This document shows positions 23,241-34,812 of a stretch of 64,000 nt of DNA, piece after piece (position 1 is the first letter of the stretch; each line of letters opens with the position of its first letter). The stretch is from Lunularia cruciata (Eukaryota; Streptophyta; Marchantiopsida; Lunulariales; Lunulariaceae). The notes below the pieces were generated by a model. It saw only the letters and a list, made by a program, of their open reading frames with translations. It was not told the DNA's origin and made no database searches. The stretch covers positions 63,058,944 to 63,122,943 of the forward strand of contig OX419755.1 in NCBI GenBank assembly GCA_948567375.1, written 5' to 3'. Made by a program: the position numbers and the translations under genes.

Positions 23241-23701
23241 ACCTTCTACTCCTTGGTAACATTTGGACCATACTTGAGGGTAGATAGTTTCTTCTTTATC
23301 TCTTTAAATGTCAATGACAATGTATCAAGGTCCTTCAAAATGTCTCCCTTAGGCACACAAGGGATACTAATCTGAATCAAATTTAGACTCATCCTCCTCC
23401 AATGAGGTCTCTTCCTCCATGCTTGTGTCTACACCTTAAGCTCCTTCTTTTGAATTTGATTCTCAATAATCAAAAGATGGTGTATTTGAATGTGAAGAGT
23501 TGTTAGTTTTTAACTGCAAGAACTATAAATTGATGGTTTGATGGCCCAATTCTCAAGTACTCTTTTTGCCATTGATCCATTGTGCAAGTTATTCTCAACC
23601 ATGATCTCCCAAGTAGCAAATTATAGCTTGAATCCTCAAGACTTGAAAATTCATGAGATTTTGAACCCCCATAATTGAAACTACCACCTTGTCCATATTG
23701 A
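23241..23701 (-). pseudogene. R1-b truncated spacer before RT
   Basis: Sequence corresponding to R1-a 16500-16970 (pattern LKYGPNVTKEE and the downstream acidic segment). Heavily decayed. Confidence 0.6.
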
Positions 23702-23908
23702 TCAAACTTGTTTCTTTTTTGCTATGCTCACCATAAATGTTAATGGTCTAGAGGGTATACCCAAATTCTTCATCAACATCTCTAACATGACATTCACTAC
23801 AAATCCTCCATCAACAAGTGCATCCTTGATGTTATGACTATTCATCCTCATATCAATTTTGGAGGTATATTTACAAGCCTCCCATGGTGTTGGTTTTGCA
23901 TCCACCAC
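23702..23908 (-). pseudogene. R1-b aspartic protease (DGG-type)
   Basis: ALVDGGFVVNVMLEMLMKNLG; same domain as 16972-17187 with the D-G-G box kept. Confidence 0.7.
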
Positions 23909-24408
23909 TCCATTGATATGGAAGCTTTCTCTTTTTCTTTCTTCTTTCTCTTGCTCCTTGTAATATTCAAACCACCCCTAAGTTCCTTTCTCAAGGTAAG
24001 ATTCAAAGCAATGAGTTATCCCATTGTGATGTTGGCTTTGTGACTATCAATATCCTCCTACACATTGTAATCCCATTGTTGCTTTGAGATAAAAAAAAAT
24101 CATCTATTCCCAACTTCTTCCTTGGAGCCTTTGTTGGTGATTTTAGTGAAGTGGTAGCGTGAGTACTCATTGTGGGCATTGGATTATCCTTGCTAGGAGT
24201 AACTCCTTGAGAGGAATGTGTATCATCCATAAATGGGCTCTCTTCTTTTCTTCAACTAAAAGCTCCAAGTTAAGACCTTTAGAGTTTGAAAATTATTCCT
24301 TCTCATACTTACTCTCAACCATACCTATGGATGCTATCCACTTACCTCTATTTGGAGTGGGAGATACTTGGGCTTCACTACTTCCTTCTTTCTCCCATGT
24401 TTTATCCC

Positions 24409-25990
24409 TCATAACCTCTCCCTCCATGGTAAATAGAATTTGGGCATATCTAAAGCTTTTACTTCACAACCAAAACAATTTCTATCATTGAAAGGGTTAG
24501 TTGGTTGGCCTCCTCTATATGGATAGTTTCTATAACCCCTTGGTCCTCTTCCAACATTTTGATCCACCTCCCTCTTCTCCCATAGTTGTACTACATTTAT
24601 CTTGAGATCTACAAGTTGCACCATGATGGGTTGTAGTAGATCTTTTGGTGATGGTGCAAGAAACAAAGCAACTACTCTAGTTGGTGCAACACTTGTCACC
24701 AAATGAACATAAGATCTACCATAAATATAAACTTGTAGAGGATGCACAACCTCTTTCATCACCAAATCACTCTCATATCCTACTAAGCTCTCCTCCATGC
24801 AATCACAATCTTGATAACTTCTACCTTAGAAGAAGGTTTCTCATATCTCATCTTACTTTGAATAGTTTAAACACTCCTAAAAAATTCTTGGTCAGTATAG
24901 TTACTATCCTAATCAGAATAGTCTCCATATTATCCCCACTCTTCTTCAACATTATGCAAAACCGAGACTCTAACTTATCCACTCTTTACATATAAGCTCT
25001 CACTTTCTCTCCATTTCCTTTCTTGAGGAAGATAAACTCAATTACCAATCTCTTATAAATTTTATTGAGAGAAATTTCTCAATGATTACAGTAGTCAAAC
25101 CCTTCCAAGACTCCTTTTAGTCATCTCTCCTCTCATTCTTCTTGTCTTTTGACTCATACTATGTAAGAGTTGCATCTTCAAAGAAATTTGATAATAATGA
25201 GACCCACTTATTATTCTTCCTCTTATTGTTTTGTATGCCATCCCTCTTGAAGTCTCCCAAGAAACCCTCTACATCTTATCCATCTTTGCTAAAGAAAATT
25301 GATAGTTTCTCCATCCTAGCATCTTGAACCTTTCTCTTCTCTCCACATTTTTTTTCTATTGTCTCTTCCCTTATAACTAGTAGAGTACAAACATGACTAA
25401 TACCATTTGAGAATAGTCAACCATAGGTAATGCAAAAGGCTCAGGTTGTTTGAAGATTTCTATTGTATGATCAAATCCTGTAATGCATATCAATCAAGCA
25501 CTCATGGATAGTTTCTTTATCAACTAAAGATAAGCTCTATCACTAATCTTGAGAACTATTTATTGAAGATAGTTTATTCATAATGGTACTAAGACTCTCA
25601 CCAAGATCTTCATCAAGGTTTCTAAAAGTGATATTTTTTTTAACTAGATTCATAGCTCTTTAGAAGTCCTTCCACTCCACAAACCTCACACAACTCCTTT
25701 GTCATAGGTCTACTCCTTTGTACTCTTGGTGAAGAAGGTCCAACAACAATCCTAAGTCAAATAAACTTCTCTTTTCCCTCAATCTTTTTCTCTCAAAGCT
25801 CAATGGACATGAAATTTTATTATGTATCTTCTTTTCACACAAAAAGCTCTTAGAATCACTCTTTTCTCCAAATGGTGTTGGTTTTTAGATTCTCTCAACA
25901 CTCTTCTCAAAATTCTACTCAAAAATCTCTTTTCTTCAAATTAGCCACTACTATCATCTCCACCTCTTAGTGAACCTTACATAATCTAAA
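24409..25990 (-). pseudogene. R1-b gag region with both zinc knuckles
   Basis: 24798-24409 encodes QLVDLKINVVQLWEKREVD and PYRGGQPTNPF followed by a Cys-containing knuckle start. The capsid (about 24800-25150) is badly decayed. The upstream ORF lies at about 25560-25990, with FLCEKKIHNKISCPL near 25850-25800. Same order as R1-a. Confidence 0.6.
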
Positions 25991-26460
25991 CTTCCACTCT
26001 TGATGTCCTTCCATGCTCCCATGATGAGTCTAATTCTCTAATATAATTTTGGTTGTTCTTAAACTCCTCATGCATGAAAATTCAACTTTCCAAAAATATA
26101 CCTCTTCTCACAATGTTGGGGATTTCTCCTAAATGATACATCTTACTACTTTGAAATTTTGCACACAAAAACCCATTTTAGAACATCTTTCTTTGCACAA
26201 TTTCAGCTCTTTTCATTGTGCCATTTAGCTAAGGCACCTCTCTATTCAATACACATCCTCTTAGATTGGTTTAAAACCATCCTCTTCACTTCAAAAAATC
26301 ATAACTCCCTCTACAAAGATAACTCTCTAAATATCTTGAGCCAAAAGGTAGCTTACCCACCACTAAATTTTCTTGAATTTTTTCAAGGAGAACTAACCTA
26401 ATTTGGAGAAACAATGAACTATATAAAAATTCTAGAGAGCATATAGTTTTATAGGGTATT
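25991..26460 (-). other. R1-b 5' leader, left part
   Basis: AT-rich leader matching R1-a 21170-21600. Interrupted by R2-b after the duplicated GTATT (26456-26460). Confidence 0.65.
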
Positions 26461-26563
26461 TGTAAAAGACCAAGACCAAGGAGAGAAATAAGAGAATGGA
26501 AACTCACATTGGGACACTTGAATGAGGAAAAACTCCAAATCCCTAGCATGACTTTGGCTTTGG

Positions 26564-26571
26564 TATTTATA
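26564..26571 (-). promoter_or_regulatory. TATA box of the R2-b 3' LTR
   Basis: Sense TATAAATA. The 5' LTR has a one-base change here (TCTAAATA), so its promoter may be weakened. Confidence 0.7.
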
Positions 26572-26712
26572 GGTAGCATATAAGGCCCTTGAGAAGCTTC
26601 TCAAGAAGCTTCCTTGAGCCGCTTTCTTAGAGTGCAAGCCAAGTTAACTAAGAAGCTTCTCAAGAAGCTTCCTTCTAGAAGCCGCCTACTTGGCATGCAA
26701 GCTAAGCTAGTT

Positions 26713-26727
26713 AGAAGCTTCTAGAAG
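26713..26727 (-). promoter_or_regulatory. Heat-shock-element match in the R2-b 3' LTR
   Basis: AGAAGCTTCTAGAAG fits nGAAnnTTCnnGAAn exactly, about 140 bp upstream of the TATA box in sense. Further GAAnnTTC dyads (GAAGCTTC) lie across about 26590-26785. Confidence 0.6.
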
Positions 26728-26870
26728 CTACCTGCTTGGAGCGCAAGTTAACTAGTCGGGAAGCTTCCCAAGAAGCTTCCTAGATGCTTTTGGAATATTC
26801 TAGGCTAATTTGGCTTATTATCTAATATTTTAGCCTTACTAACTACATTGTTAAACTCCATACTGTTACA

Positions 26871-27090
26871 TATTCTCCCACCGCTAGTTGGTGATGTCAT
26901 CGTTGCCATTGAAGCTTCAAACTCTTGGATGGCCATCTGTGCATTTTGGAGGTGAGAAAGAGGTTCCCATGTGGCATTATGAAGGGGATACCCTTTCCAA
27001 AGGACCTTGTACTCCATATGTTGGTGGCGTCCTTGTTGGATGTGGCAACGTGCAAAGATACGATCAACTTCGTACTCCTCATGATTATTG
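26871..27090 (-). pseudogene. R2-b chromodomain and polypurine tract
   Basis: EEYEVDRIFARCHIQQ...EYKVLWKGYPLHNATWEPL (27084-26940): a clear integrase C-terminal chromodomain. The tail runs to about 26830. The polypurine-like GGTGGGAGAATA precedes the LTR at 26882-26871. Confidence 0.88.
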
Positions 27091-28306
27091 ATAGAGATAG
27101 GGGGAGGAGGAGGTTGGACTCAAGAGGAGAAAGAAGAGGGGTTAGGAACAAAGGTTTTCAACTTGGAAACATGAAAGACATGATGGATTTGCGTATGACA
27201 CGGCAAGGCAAGTCAATAAGCAATAGGAGAGACAATTTGGGTGACATCAAAAGGTCCTATCCAATTAGGGGCAAGTTTACAAACTTGGGTATCAAGTGGG
27301 AAGGGTAGATTACTAGAGGATAGCATAACTTTATCACTAACTTCAAAGGTGAGATCACAACGATGGTGGTCTGCATATTGTATTTGACAATTTTGAGCAA
27401 CAAGAAGGTGAGATTTGGCTTGTTGGAGAGATTTGGATATGGTGGTCAAGAAGGTTGGAGTATGAGGGACTTGAGATGGAGAAGGAGCAAGAAGAGAATC
27501 TGGACAAGCGGATCTTGGCCAAAATTGAGAAAGAAAGGAGAGAATCCGGTGCTTGCTTGTTTAGAATTGTTGTATGAAAACTCCATAGTTGCAAGACATT
27601 CATCCCAATTGGTATGGTGAATGTTGACAAAGGCACAAAGCATATCTTCCAAGGTGCAATTTGCATGTTCAGTTTGTCTATCAGTTTGAGGATGATAGGC
27701 TGTGGACAAAGCAAGCTTGGTGCCAAGTATCTAGAAGAGTGCTTGGCAAAACTTTCTGGTGAAGTGAGGATCATGTTCAGAGATGAGTACACATGGCATC
27801 CCATGATGTTTGAATACATTATTGAAGAAGAGTTGCACCAAGGTTGGAGCATCCACAGTATCAACCATTGGTGCCAAATAGATTTGCTTACTAAGCTTAT
27901 CCACAAACACCAGAATTGTTGTGTGACCTTCTTGTGTCCTGGGCAAGGAGGTGATGAGATCTAAGCTCACATGTTCCCAACAAGTAGTTGGAATGGGAAG
28001 TAGCTGAAGGAGTCCACTTGGCTTTTGGTTACTGGCCTTGTTGCATTGACAACTCTCACACAATTGGACAAAATCCCAAACATCTCGTGTCATGTTGGGC
28101 CACCACCATTGGTGTTGGAGGGTACCCAAGGTCTTATCCACCCCCATGTGACCAATTATTGGTAAATCATGGGCTTCTTGAAGGCGCACAAGTCGGAGAT
28201 CATCTTTGGCTGGAACATAAATCCGGTCCACATGGAATAGAAGGCCTTCCTTGGAGGAGAAGGTGTTGTACTCCTTGTTGCTTGTTGTCAGATGACCATG
28301 TACCAT
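27091..28306 (-). pseudogene. R2-b integrase
   Basis: GHMGVDKTLGTLQHQWWWPNM...CESCQCNKASN gives the intact HHCC module. The core has VSLDLITSLP (first Asp), ISEHDPHFT (second Asp to Glu) and YHPQTDRQTEHAN (Glu kept). A frameshift lies near 27730. The GPY-type block is in 27449-27213. Confidence 0.88.
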
Positions 28307-28359
28307 TTGGAAGAAGGGATCTTGTTGTAGAGCTGACCGAAACTCGTTATGGACCTTGG

Positions 28360-28890
28360 GTCAATTGACACCGTTGTAACTGCCACCGTGATGAGAGGAA
28401 GAGACTTCAAATCAGGTCGTCATGATAGAGCATCAGGGATGACATGGAACCAACCTGGTTTGTACTCAAGTTTGATGTCAAAAAACTGGAGTTGCTCTTC
28501 CTATTGATGATGACTCTTCATGTGTTCCAAGTGTAAGGTCTGTAACAATGGCTTGTGATCAGTTTGCATGACCACTTGTTTCCCCAAGAGGTAATGCTTC
28601 CATATCTTGGTGGCATATACCATTGCAAGCTGTTCCCAATCTCAAGTAGAGTAATTTCTTTCAGCTGTATTTAGTCAACGAGACACAAAGGCAATGGGAT
28701 GTAGTCCATTTGGGAATTCTTGTTGCAACACAACTCCAACTGCAAAGTTGGAAGCATCAAAATCAACCACACAAGGTAGTTGAGGATCATATGGTTGAAG
28801 AATGGGTCGACACCATATGCTTTAACTTTTGGAATGCTTCTTCATGCTTGGTGGTCCATTGGAAACTTGAGTTCTTTCCCAAGAGGTCAG
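28360..28890 (-). pseudogene. R2-b RNase H
   Basis: The Ty3 RNase H blocks (LQQEFPNGLHP, LAMVYATKIWKHYLLGKQ, MQTDHKPLLQ, PGWFHVIPDALS) are readable on the minus strand in broken frames between RT and integrase. Confidence 0.75.
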
Positions 28891-29769
28891 TTAATGGTGC
28901 AGCCACATGAGCATAATAGTGGATGGACCGTTGGTAAAAACTGGCCAATCCATTGAATGCTCGTACTTTTGTAGCATCCTTTGGGTAGGCCAATCAGTAG
29001 TGGACTTGATCTTCTCTTCTTCCATCTTGATCCCCTCTGACAAGATCTTATGACCCAACAAGGTAACCTCCTTCTGCCAAAAGGCACACTTTAACTTCTT
29101 GCAATAAAATTTCCATTGTTTTAGTCGTCTTAGGACTTCTTGCACATGATTCATGTGTTCTACCTCTGTCTTGCTATAGATTAAGATATCATTCAAGAAC
29201 ACCACTATGGACTGATCCAATAGTCCCTCCAACACCCAATGCATCTGATCCGTGAAGACTATTGGAGCATTAGTGAGTCCGAAAGGTAGAACTCTCCACT
29301 TGAAATACCCATACCTTGTGCAAAAGGCAGTCTTTTGCACATCCTCTCTCTTAATAGGAATTTGCCAATAGCCGCTACAAAGATCCAGCTTGGAAAAGTA
29401 GTGTGCTCTACTTAATTGATCAAGAAGGTCATCAATCCGAGGCAAGAGATATGCATTCTTCACGGTTTACTTATTGAGCCTACGGTAATCAATACAGAAA
29501 CAAAGTCCTCCATCCTTCTTTGGAACAAATAGTACCGGTGCTCTCCAAGAAGAGGTACTATGTCGTATGAAATCCTTCTCTAATAACTCTATAAGTGTTG
29601 TTTTCAACTCTTCTAACTCCTTTGGTGAGAGCCAATAGATTGGTCTACTCATTGGAGTACTCCCTAGCAATAACTCAATCTTGAAGGGCATACCTTGATT
29701 GGAGGGTAATCCCTTTGGCAGATCATCCAAAAACACATCTGCAAACTCTTGAAATATTTGATCAACCAT
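28891..29769 (-). pseudogene. R2-b reverse transcriptase
   Basis: SRPIYWLSPKELEELKTTLIE, VLFVPKKDGGLCFCIDYRRLNK, a stop, then FSKLDLCSGYWQIPI, LPFGLTNAPIVF and VVFLNDILIYS. In the last motif the first catalytic Asp is Asn. One in-frame stop lies at 29466. Confidence 0.9.
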
Positions 29770-29979
29770 TGCTTGATGAAGCTCTTGGCCCTCCTTGGAT
29801 TGTTCTTGTGCAATCGGTTTGATCTACACCGTGAATACAAACTTATCTTCCTCCAAAGCTTGCTCAATGGCTGCTTTACTAACAAACTTCTCTTCCAAGG
29901 ACTCATCTCTCTTCCAAGCTTGCTCTATGGTTGCCTTCTTGGCAAACTTCCCATCTTGGGACTCATCTCCCTTCTAGAT

Positions 29980-30459
29980 TCACTCTATGGCTACCTTCTT
30001 GACAAACTTCCCATCTTGGGACAGACTATTCTTAGGTGTCTTCCTTAGAGGTGCCAGATAACCTAATCGGAAATTCCTACCTTGGTGTTGTACTTGAATT
30101 TGTCGTTGGGTCCAATCAAATTGAACTTTATGACGTTCAAGCCAAGGTAGACCTAGAATGATATCATAGTGTAGAGGTGCCACTACAAACCTCATACACT
30201 CCAAATAGTCCTTCCCAATCTTGAAGGTAATAGGATGTGAGGTGCGGAATGCAAAACCCTTTCTACCATCCGCCATCATCAAACTACTTCCAAACACTAG
30301 CTTGATAGGAATACCCAATTCCTTTACTACTTGCATAGACATGCAATTCTCTAAACTTCTAGAATCAACCAAAATCCTACAACCCCGATTAGATATCGTA
30401 CCTTGCAAGTGAAGCAAACTTGTATAAGTCGAGCCTTCAATCCCATTGGAACTAATCAA
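29980..30459 (-). pseudogene. R2-b aspartic protease
   Basis: ILVDSRSLENCMSMQVVKELG: the D-S-G box has become D-S-R. FKIGKDYLECMRFVVAPLHY and DIILGLPWLERHKVQFDW are conserved in the decayed R2-a and R2-c copies. Confidence 0.82.
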
Positions 30460-30475
30460 GCTCTAAGTAGGTGGC

Positions 30476-31646
30476 TCAAAATCTTCTATTGGGATTCTTT
30501 GTTTCCCTGATCATTTTGTTCCATAATCTCCATTTGGGCAACTTGTCAAGGTCACCCATTCCTAGGTGGGCATTCAACAATGCGATGTCCAACTTGGTGA
30601 CAATAAAAACAACCTCCATTGTGTTGCAATTGTTCTCTATCCGTTGTACCAAGTGGTCTCCGTTGGATAGCATCAATCTCCATTGGTGCTGGTTCTTCCA
30701 CCCGTGCATAGTGTACTGGTAGGCCTTGTGTAGGTTGAGAGCAAGACCAAGTTGTTGCAACCAAGGAATCAAAGCGCTTAGCCAATTGCATGGCTTCTTC
30801 TACGTTTTGTGGTTCCCGCATGGTCGCCTCCAATTTGGTTCGTGACTTCAATCCCTGCACAAATTGATCCAAAACTTCACCTTCTTGTACATTTGGAATC
30901 TGCATGATGATGTTTTGAAATTGTGTGATGTAGCTCCTTACTGAGCCAACTTGCTTCAACTCTGCCAATTTATCTCGTGCGGCGTGGGTGACATTTATAG
31001 TTTGAAAGCAACCCAATATTGCATCCTTGAACTCTGCCTATGTCAAAATTGGTGCAACAATTTATCGTTCAGCTTGCTCCACCCTAAATCAACACCAAAG
31101 TTTTGCCACACCATCTAATTGGCTAGAGGCCAAGAGAATCTATTTTCGTTCATCTTGAAGATTGGTGGCTTCAAAGTAACATTTGTAGTCAAACACAAAA
31201 TTCTCCACTATGCTCAAAAGATTCTTGCCTTCAAACACCTTAGGTTTGGAAATCAAATGTGATCTTCTCCATTTCAAATTGGTGCTCTCTCTATATTTTC
31301 TCATCGTTGCTGATCTTGTTCATCCAACAATTGAGTAAGGTGCTCAATTTGTTGCTACATTGCAAGTATGACATCCAATATTGCCGCCATAGCTACTACT
31401 CTATCCCACTACTCCCACTTTATCTAATTGATTAACACAAAATGCAGCATGTCCACCATTCTCCATAAATTACAACCGGAAGTATCAAGTGTTCCTTAGA
31501 CACAATGATCATATGTAGAAAATCTTGCCCAAAGCGCAAGGTGATGAATTGTGTGAAACAATTCTTGGGTAATATCTAGATATGAAAATCCCAATGGTTT
31601 GGCGGAAGTGGATTTGGTGGTCCATAAATTCCATCCATCTCATTCC
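30476..31646 (-). pseudogene. R2-b gag with zinc knuckle
   Basis: Capsid and linker open at 31016-30552: ELKQVGSVRSYITQFQNII, VLDQFVQGLKSRTKLEAT, then knuckle CFYCHQVGHRIVEC. The N-terminal third (31017-31646) is frameshifted. Confidence 0.85.
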
Positions 31647-31659
31647 TGCTCTGATACCA
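31647..31659 (-). other. R2-b primer binding site, tRNA-iMet type
   Basis: Sense TGGTATCAGAGCA, one base from the LTR end. Confidence 0.92.
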
Positions 31660-31660
31660 A

Positions 31661-32071
31661 TGTAAAAGACCAAAACCAAGGAGAGAAATAGGAGAATGGA
31701 AACTCACAATGAGGACACTTGAATGAGGGAAAACTCCAAGTGCCTAGCATGACTTTGGCTTTGGTATTTAGAGGTAGCATACAAGGCCCTTGAGAAGCTT
31801 CTCAAGAAGCTTCCTTGGGCCATTTTCTTAGAGTGCAAGCCAAGTTAACTAGGAAACTTCTCAAGAAGCTTCCTTCTAGAAGCCACCTACTTGGCATGCA
31901 AGCTAAGCTAGTTAGAAGCTTCTAGAAGCTACCTGCTTGGAGCGCAAGTTAACTAGTTGGGAAGCTTCCCAAGAAGCTTCCTAGATGCTTTTGGAATATT
32001 CTAGGATAATTTGGCTTATTATCTAATATTTTAGCCTTACTAACTACGTTGCTAAACTCCATACTATTATA
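31661..32071 (-). repeat. R2-b 5' LTR
   Basis: 411 bp, pair of 26461-26870. A perfect nGAAnnTTCnnGAAn (AGAAGCTTCTAGAAG) is kept at 31914-31928. Confidence 0.93.
31914..31928 (-). promoter_or_regulatory. Heat-shock-element match in the R2-b 5' LTR
   Basis: Same 15-bp match as 26713-26727, unchanged although the LTRs differ at about 5 percent of sites. Confidence 0.6.
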
Positions 32072-32076
32072 GTATT

Positions 32077-32482
32077 TTACCCTATCACCTTCCAAAACTT
32101 CTAGCTTAGTGTGTGTAACATCTCTCATAATAATTCCATGAGTACTAATTATAAGATAACCCTAGCTTTTATCTATGAAAATCTCAAGTTTAAATCTCAA
32201 ACTTGAAGTTTTGACCAAAATCATCATAATCTTTAAAATTTGTAGTTTGTCTCACACAATCTCTCAAAGTTCTCTCATGTGTATAAGATGTATAATATCA
32301 CATTAAAAAATCATAATTAACTATAGAGTATACAAATAGGTCTAAGTTATATAACATAAATATAGCACTCTCCTCCCCTAATGTTCTCTCCAAGTGAGCT
32401 CTCATAACCTTTTGTCTAATGTAGAATTACATCTGGTACATTAACTTGCTTTTTAAAGACATCTTGAAAACAAAACCAAAAA
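32077..32482 (-). other. R1-b 5' leader, right part
   Basis: Continues R1-b after R2-b, matching R1-a 21605-22025, including a decayed version of the short post-primer-site frame. A decayed primer site (TGGTTTTGTTTTCAAG) adjoins the LTR. Confidence 0.6.
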
Positions 32483-32826
32483 TGTGAGCCGGCCTATCTC
32501 TCACTCAAGATGAATCTATGATGGCCATTAAGGTAGCAAACCATGGACTAAGAAGGCAAAGAACCCAAACTCTATCATATTCTTTGAAGGCACCTTCAAG
32601 ACTCAAGCCATTGTTCACTAAAGAACTCAATGAGAAAGAGATAATTATAAATGAAAGAATGATGAATAGCTCTTCAACCCTAGTTTATATACTTGTGGAA
32701 TAGTTATACTCTAATTTTATAATTACTAGAGTAACTCACATTACTAAGCTAAAAGTCATATAAGTTCAAAAGTCTAAGGAAATATCCAAACTCATGTGAA
32801 TAATCCCATAAGCATGTGGGTCTTAT

Positions 32827-33320
32827 TGTAAAAGATTGAGGAGAGAAATACAAGAAATGGAAGATTGGAGTGAAAGATCACATGGGGATTCTTGAATAAA
32901 GAAATTCCAAATGCTTAGCATGAGCTTAGGCTTTTTTATTTATAGGGAAGCATACAAGGCTCTAGAATTTTTTCTTAAAAGTTTCCCTCTTAGATTGCAA
33001 GCCAAGTTAACCATGAAGCTTCTCAAGAAGATTTTTTCTAGAAACCACCTATGTAGCATGCAAGCTAAGCTAGTTGGGAAGCTCCCAAGAAGCTTCCTTC
33101 TAGAATCCATCTACTTGGCATGCAAGCTAAGCTATTCAAGAAGCTTCCAAGAAGTTTCTTCCTAGAAATCACCACTTGGTATGCAAATTACCCAAAACTT
33201 GGAAGGTATCAAGTAGCTTCATAGATGTTTCTAGAATATTCTTGTTATTCTTGGCTAGTTTGGCATATTTGCTACTTTGCTAATATTGACTAACTCATCA
33301 GTAACCTCCATATTGTTACA
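32827..33320 (-). mobile_element. Solo R2 LTR, target duplication CTTAT
   Basis: 494 bp, plus strand TGTAAAAGATTGAGG...ATATTGTTACA, flanked by CTTAT (32822-32826 and 33321-33325). Contains GAAGCTTC dyads. Confidence 0.9.
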
Positions 33321-33331
33321 CTTATCTTAAC

Positions 33332-33777
33332 TATGAAAGATCAAGGAGAGAAATAGAAGAATGGAAGACAAGAGTGGAAGTTCACATTGGGACTCTCATC
33401 TAAGGGAAACTCCAAATGCCTAACTTGAGCTTGGCTTGGGTTTTATAGTTAACTTGGGTACAAGACTCCCAAAGAGCTTCCAAGGAAGGTTCCTACTAGA
33501 AGCCACCTTACTTGGAGTGCAAGCTAAGCCGTTTACTTGGCACACAAGCTAAGATAGCTATCTACTTTGCATAAAAGTTACTCTACCATTAGAAGGTACC
33601 TAAAAGCTTCTTACAAAGAAGATTCTTTATAAGAAGCTTCTTTGTTTTTAGATCCATAACTTTTTTAGATGCTTCTAGAATATTCTTAGGCTGATTTAAT
33701 CCCTTTTCATTATATTTAGCTTAGGCTACTACCTCATTAGCTTATATTAACTTGTTTGCTAACTTCATATTATTACA
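33332..33777 (-). mobile_element. Second solo R2-like LTR, target duplication TTAAC
   Basis: 446 bp, plus strand TATGAAAGATCAAGG...CATATTATTACA, flanked by TTAAC (33327-33331 and 33778-33782). A diverged R2 subfamily. Confidence 0.88.
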
Positions 33778-34093
33778 TTAACCCAACAACTAAGTCAAAG
33801 ATTCCTTCATATGGACTATCCTTGGACTATAGAAAAATTTGAATTAAAAGGCTTATGGACCCAAGAGTTCTTAACTCTTTCTTCAAAGCTAAACAAATAG
33901 GAATAATACTAAGAATACATTATAATCCAAAATAATGATGATTAATCATTCACCTTCCTCTAAAGTAGAGTCACTTTTATATTGGCCATGACTTATATAG
34001 ATGTTTGGTTAAACTCCATATAAAAAATATTCAACTACTTTCAATACCAAACTAAATATCCCAATAAAGCATACATCCACTAACAAGTATTAG

Positions 34094-34326
34094 GGAACAA
34101 TGTTGACAAAGTTGTTGGAGAAAGATTTCATAAAACATAGTACATCTCCTTGGAGAGCAACAATATTCTTTCCACCAAAGAAGGATGAAGAACTTTAAAT
34201 TTTGTATTGACAACCATCACCTTAATAAATAAACTATGAAGAATGCATATCTATTATCTCAAATTTTTGACTTGTTGGATCAATTAAATGGAGTACAATA
34301 TTTTAGAAAGTAAAATTTTTAAAGCA
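34094..34326 (+). pseudogene. R2-a reverse transcriptase, N-terminal fragment
   Basis: Decayed RT (region of VLFVPKKDGG and the following DYRRLNK, as in R2-b). Interrupted at AAGCA (34322-34326) by the R2-c LTR. Confidence 0.75.
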
Positions 34327-34812
34327 TGTAACAATGTAGAGTTTAAAGATTAGTTAGTTAAGACTAAAAAAATAGCAAATAAGCCAAGAATTATAAGAAT
34401 ATTCTAAATGCATCTAAGAAGCTACTTGGTACATTCTAAGTATTGAGTAATGTGCATACCAATTGGTGATTTCTAGGAAGAAGCTTCTTGGGAAGCTTCC
34501 CAACTAGCTTAGCTTGCACACCAAGTAGCCAACTTCTAAAAAGAAGCTTCTTAGGAAGTTTCTTGACTAACTTAGTTTGTATGCCAAGAAGTAGGTGGCT
34601 CTAGAAAGAAGCTTCTTGGTTAGCTTGGTTTGGACTCTAAGAAATGGCTTTTAGGAAGCTTCTTGAGAAGCTTTATTAGAGTCTTGTATGTTCCTTATCA
34701 ATACCAAAGCCCAAGCTCATGCTAAGCATTTTGAGTTTCCCTCATTCAAGAGTCCAATATGATCTTTCATTTTGATCTTCCATACTCCTATTTCTCTTCT
34801 TAGTCTTTCACA
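34327..34812 (+). repeat. R2-c 5' LTR
   Basis: 486 bp, TGTAACAATGTAGAG...GTCTTTCACA, with several GAAGCTTC dyads (e.g. near 34494, 34545, 34610). The copy of the iMet site after it is degenerate. Confidence 0.85.

Larger units (their letters stand above)
26461..26870 (-). repeat. R2-b 3' LTR
   Basis: 410 bp; sense TGTAACAGTATGG...GGTCTTTTACA. The sense-strand order is GAAGCTTC dyads, then TATA box (TATAAATA, 26564-26571), then leader. Confidence 0.93.
26461..32071 (-). mobile_element. R2-b: structurally complete chromovirus with target duplication GTATT
   Basis: 5.6-kb minus-strand element. LTRs at 26461-26870 and 31661-32071 differ at about 20 of 410 positions by eye. Flanked by GTATT (26456-26460 and 32072-32076). 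Gag, protease, RT, RNase H, integrase and chromodomain are all present. Catalytic residues are damaged in protease (DSR), RT (LND) and integrase, and several stops occur, so it needs proteins from elsewhere if it ever moved recently. Confidence 0.94.
23241..34093 (-). mobile_element. R1-b: 3'-truncated R1 element with three nested insertions
   Basis: Minus-strand R1 copy with 5' LTR 32483-34093. Going down-coordinate it has leader, zinc-knuckle ORF, gag, protease and only the spacer before RT, ending at 23241. RT to 3' LTR and about 0.7 kb of the host R2-a are missing, so a deletion spans that junction. Guests: R2-b (26461-32071) in the leader, and two solo R2 LTRs in the 5' LTR. Confidence 0.75.
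32483..34093 (-). repeat. R1-b 5' LTR, split by two solo LTRs
   Basis: R1 LTR halves 32483-32826 and 33783-34093 align to 6572-7264 with a join at CTTATCTTAAC. The guests occupy 32827-33320 and 33332-33777. Confidence 0.82.
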
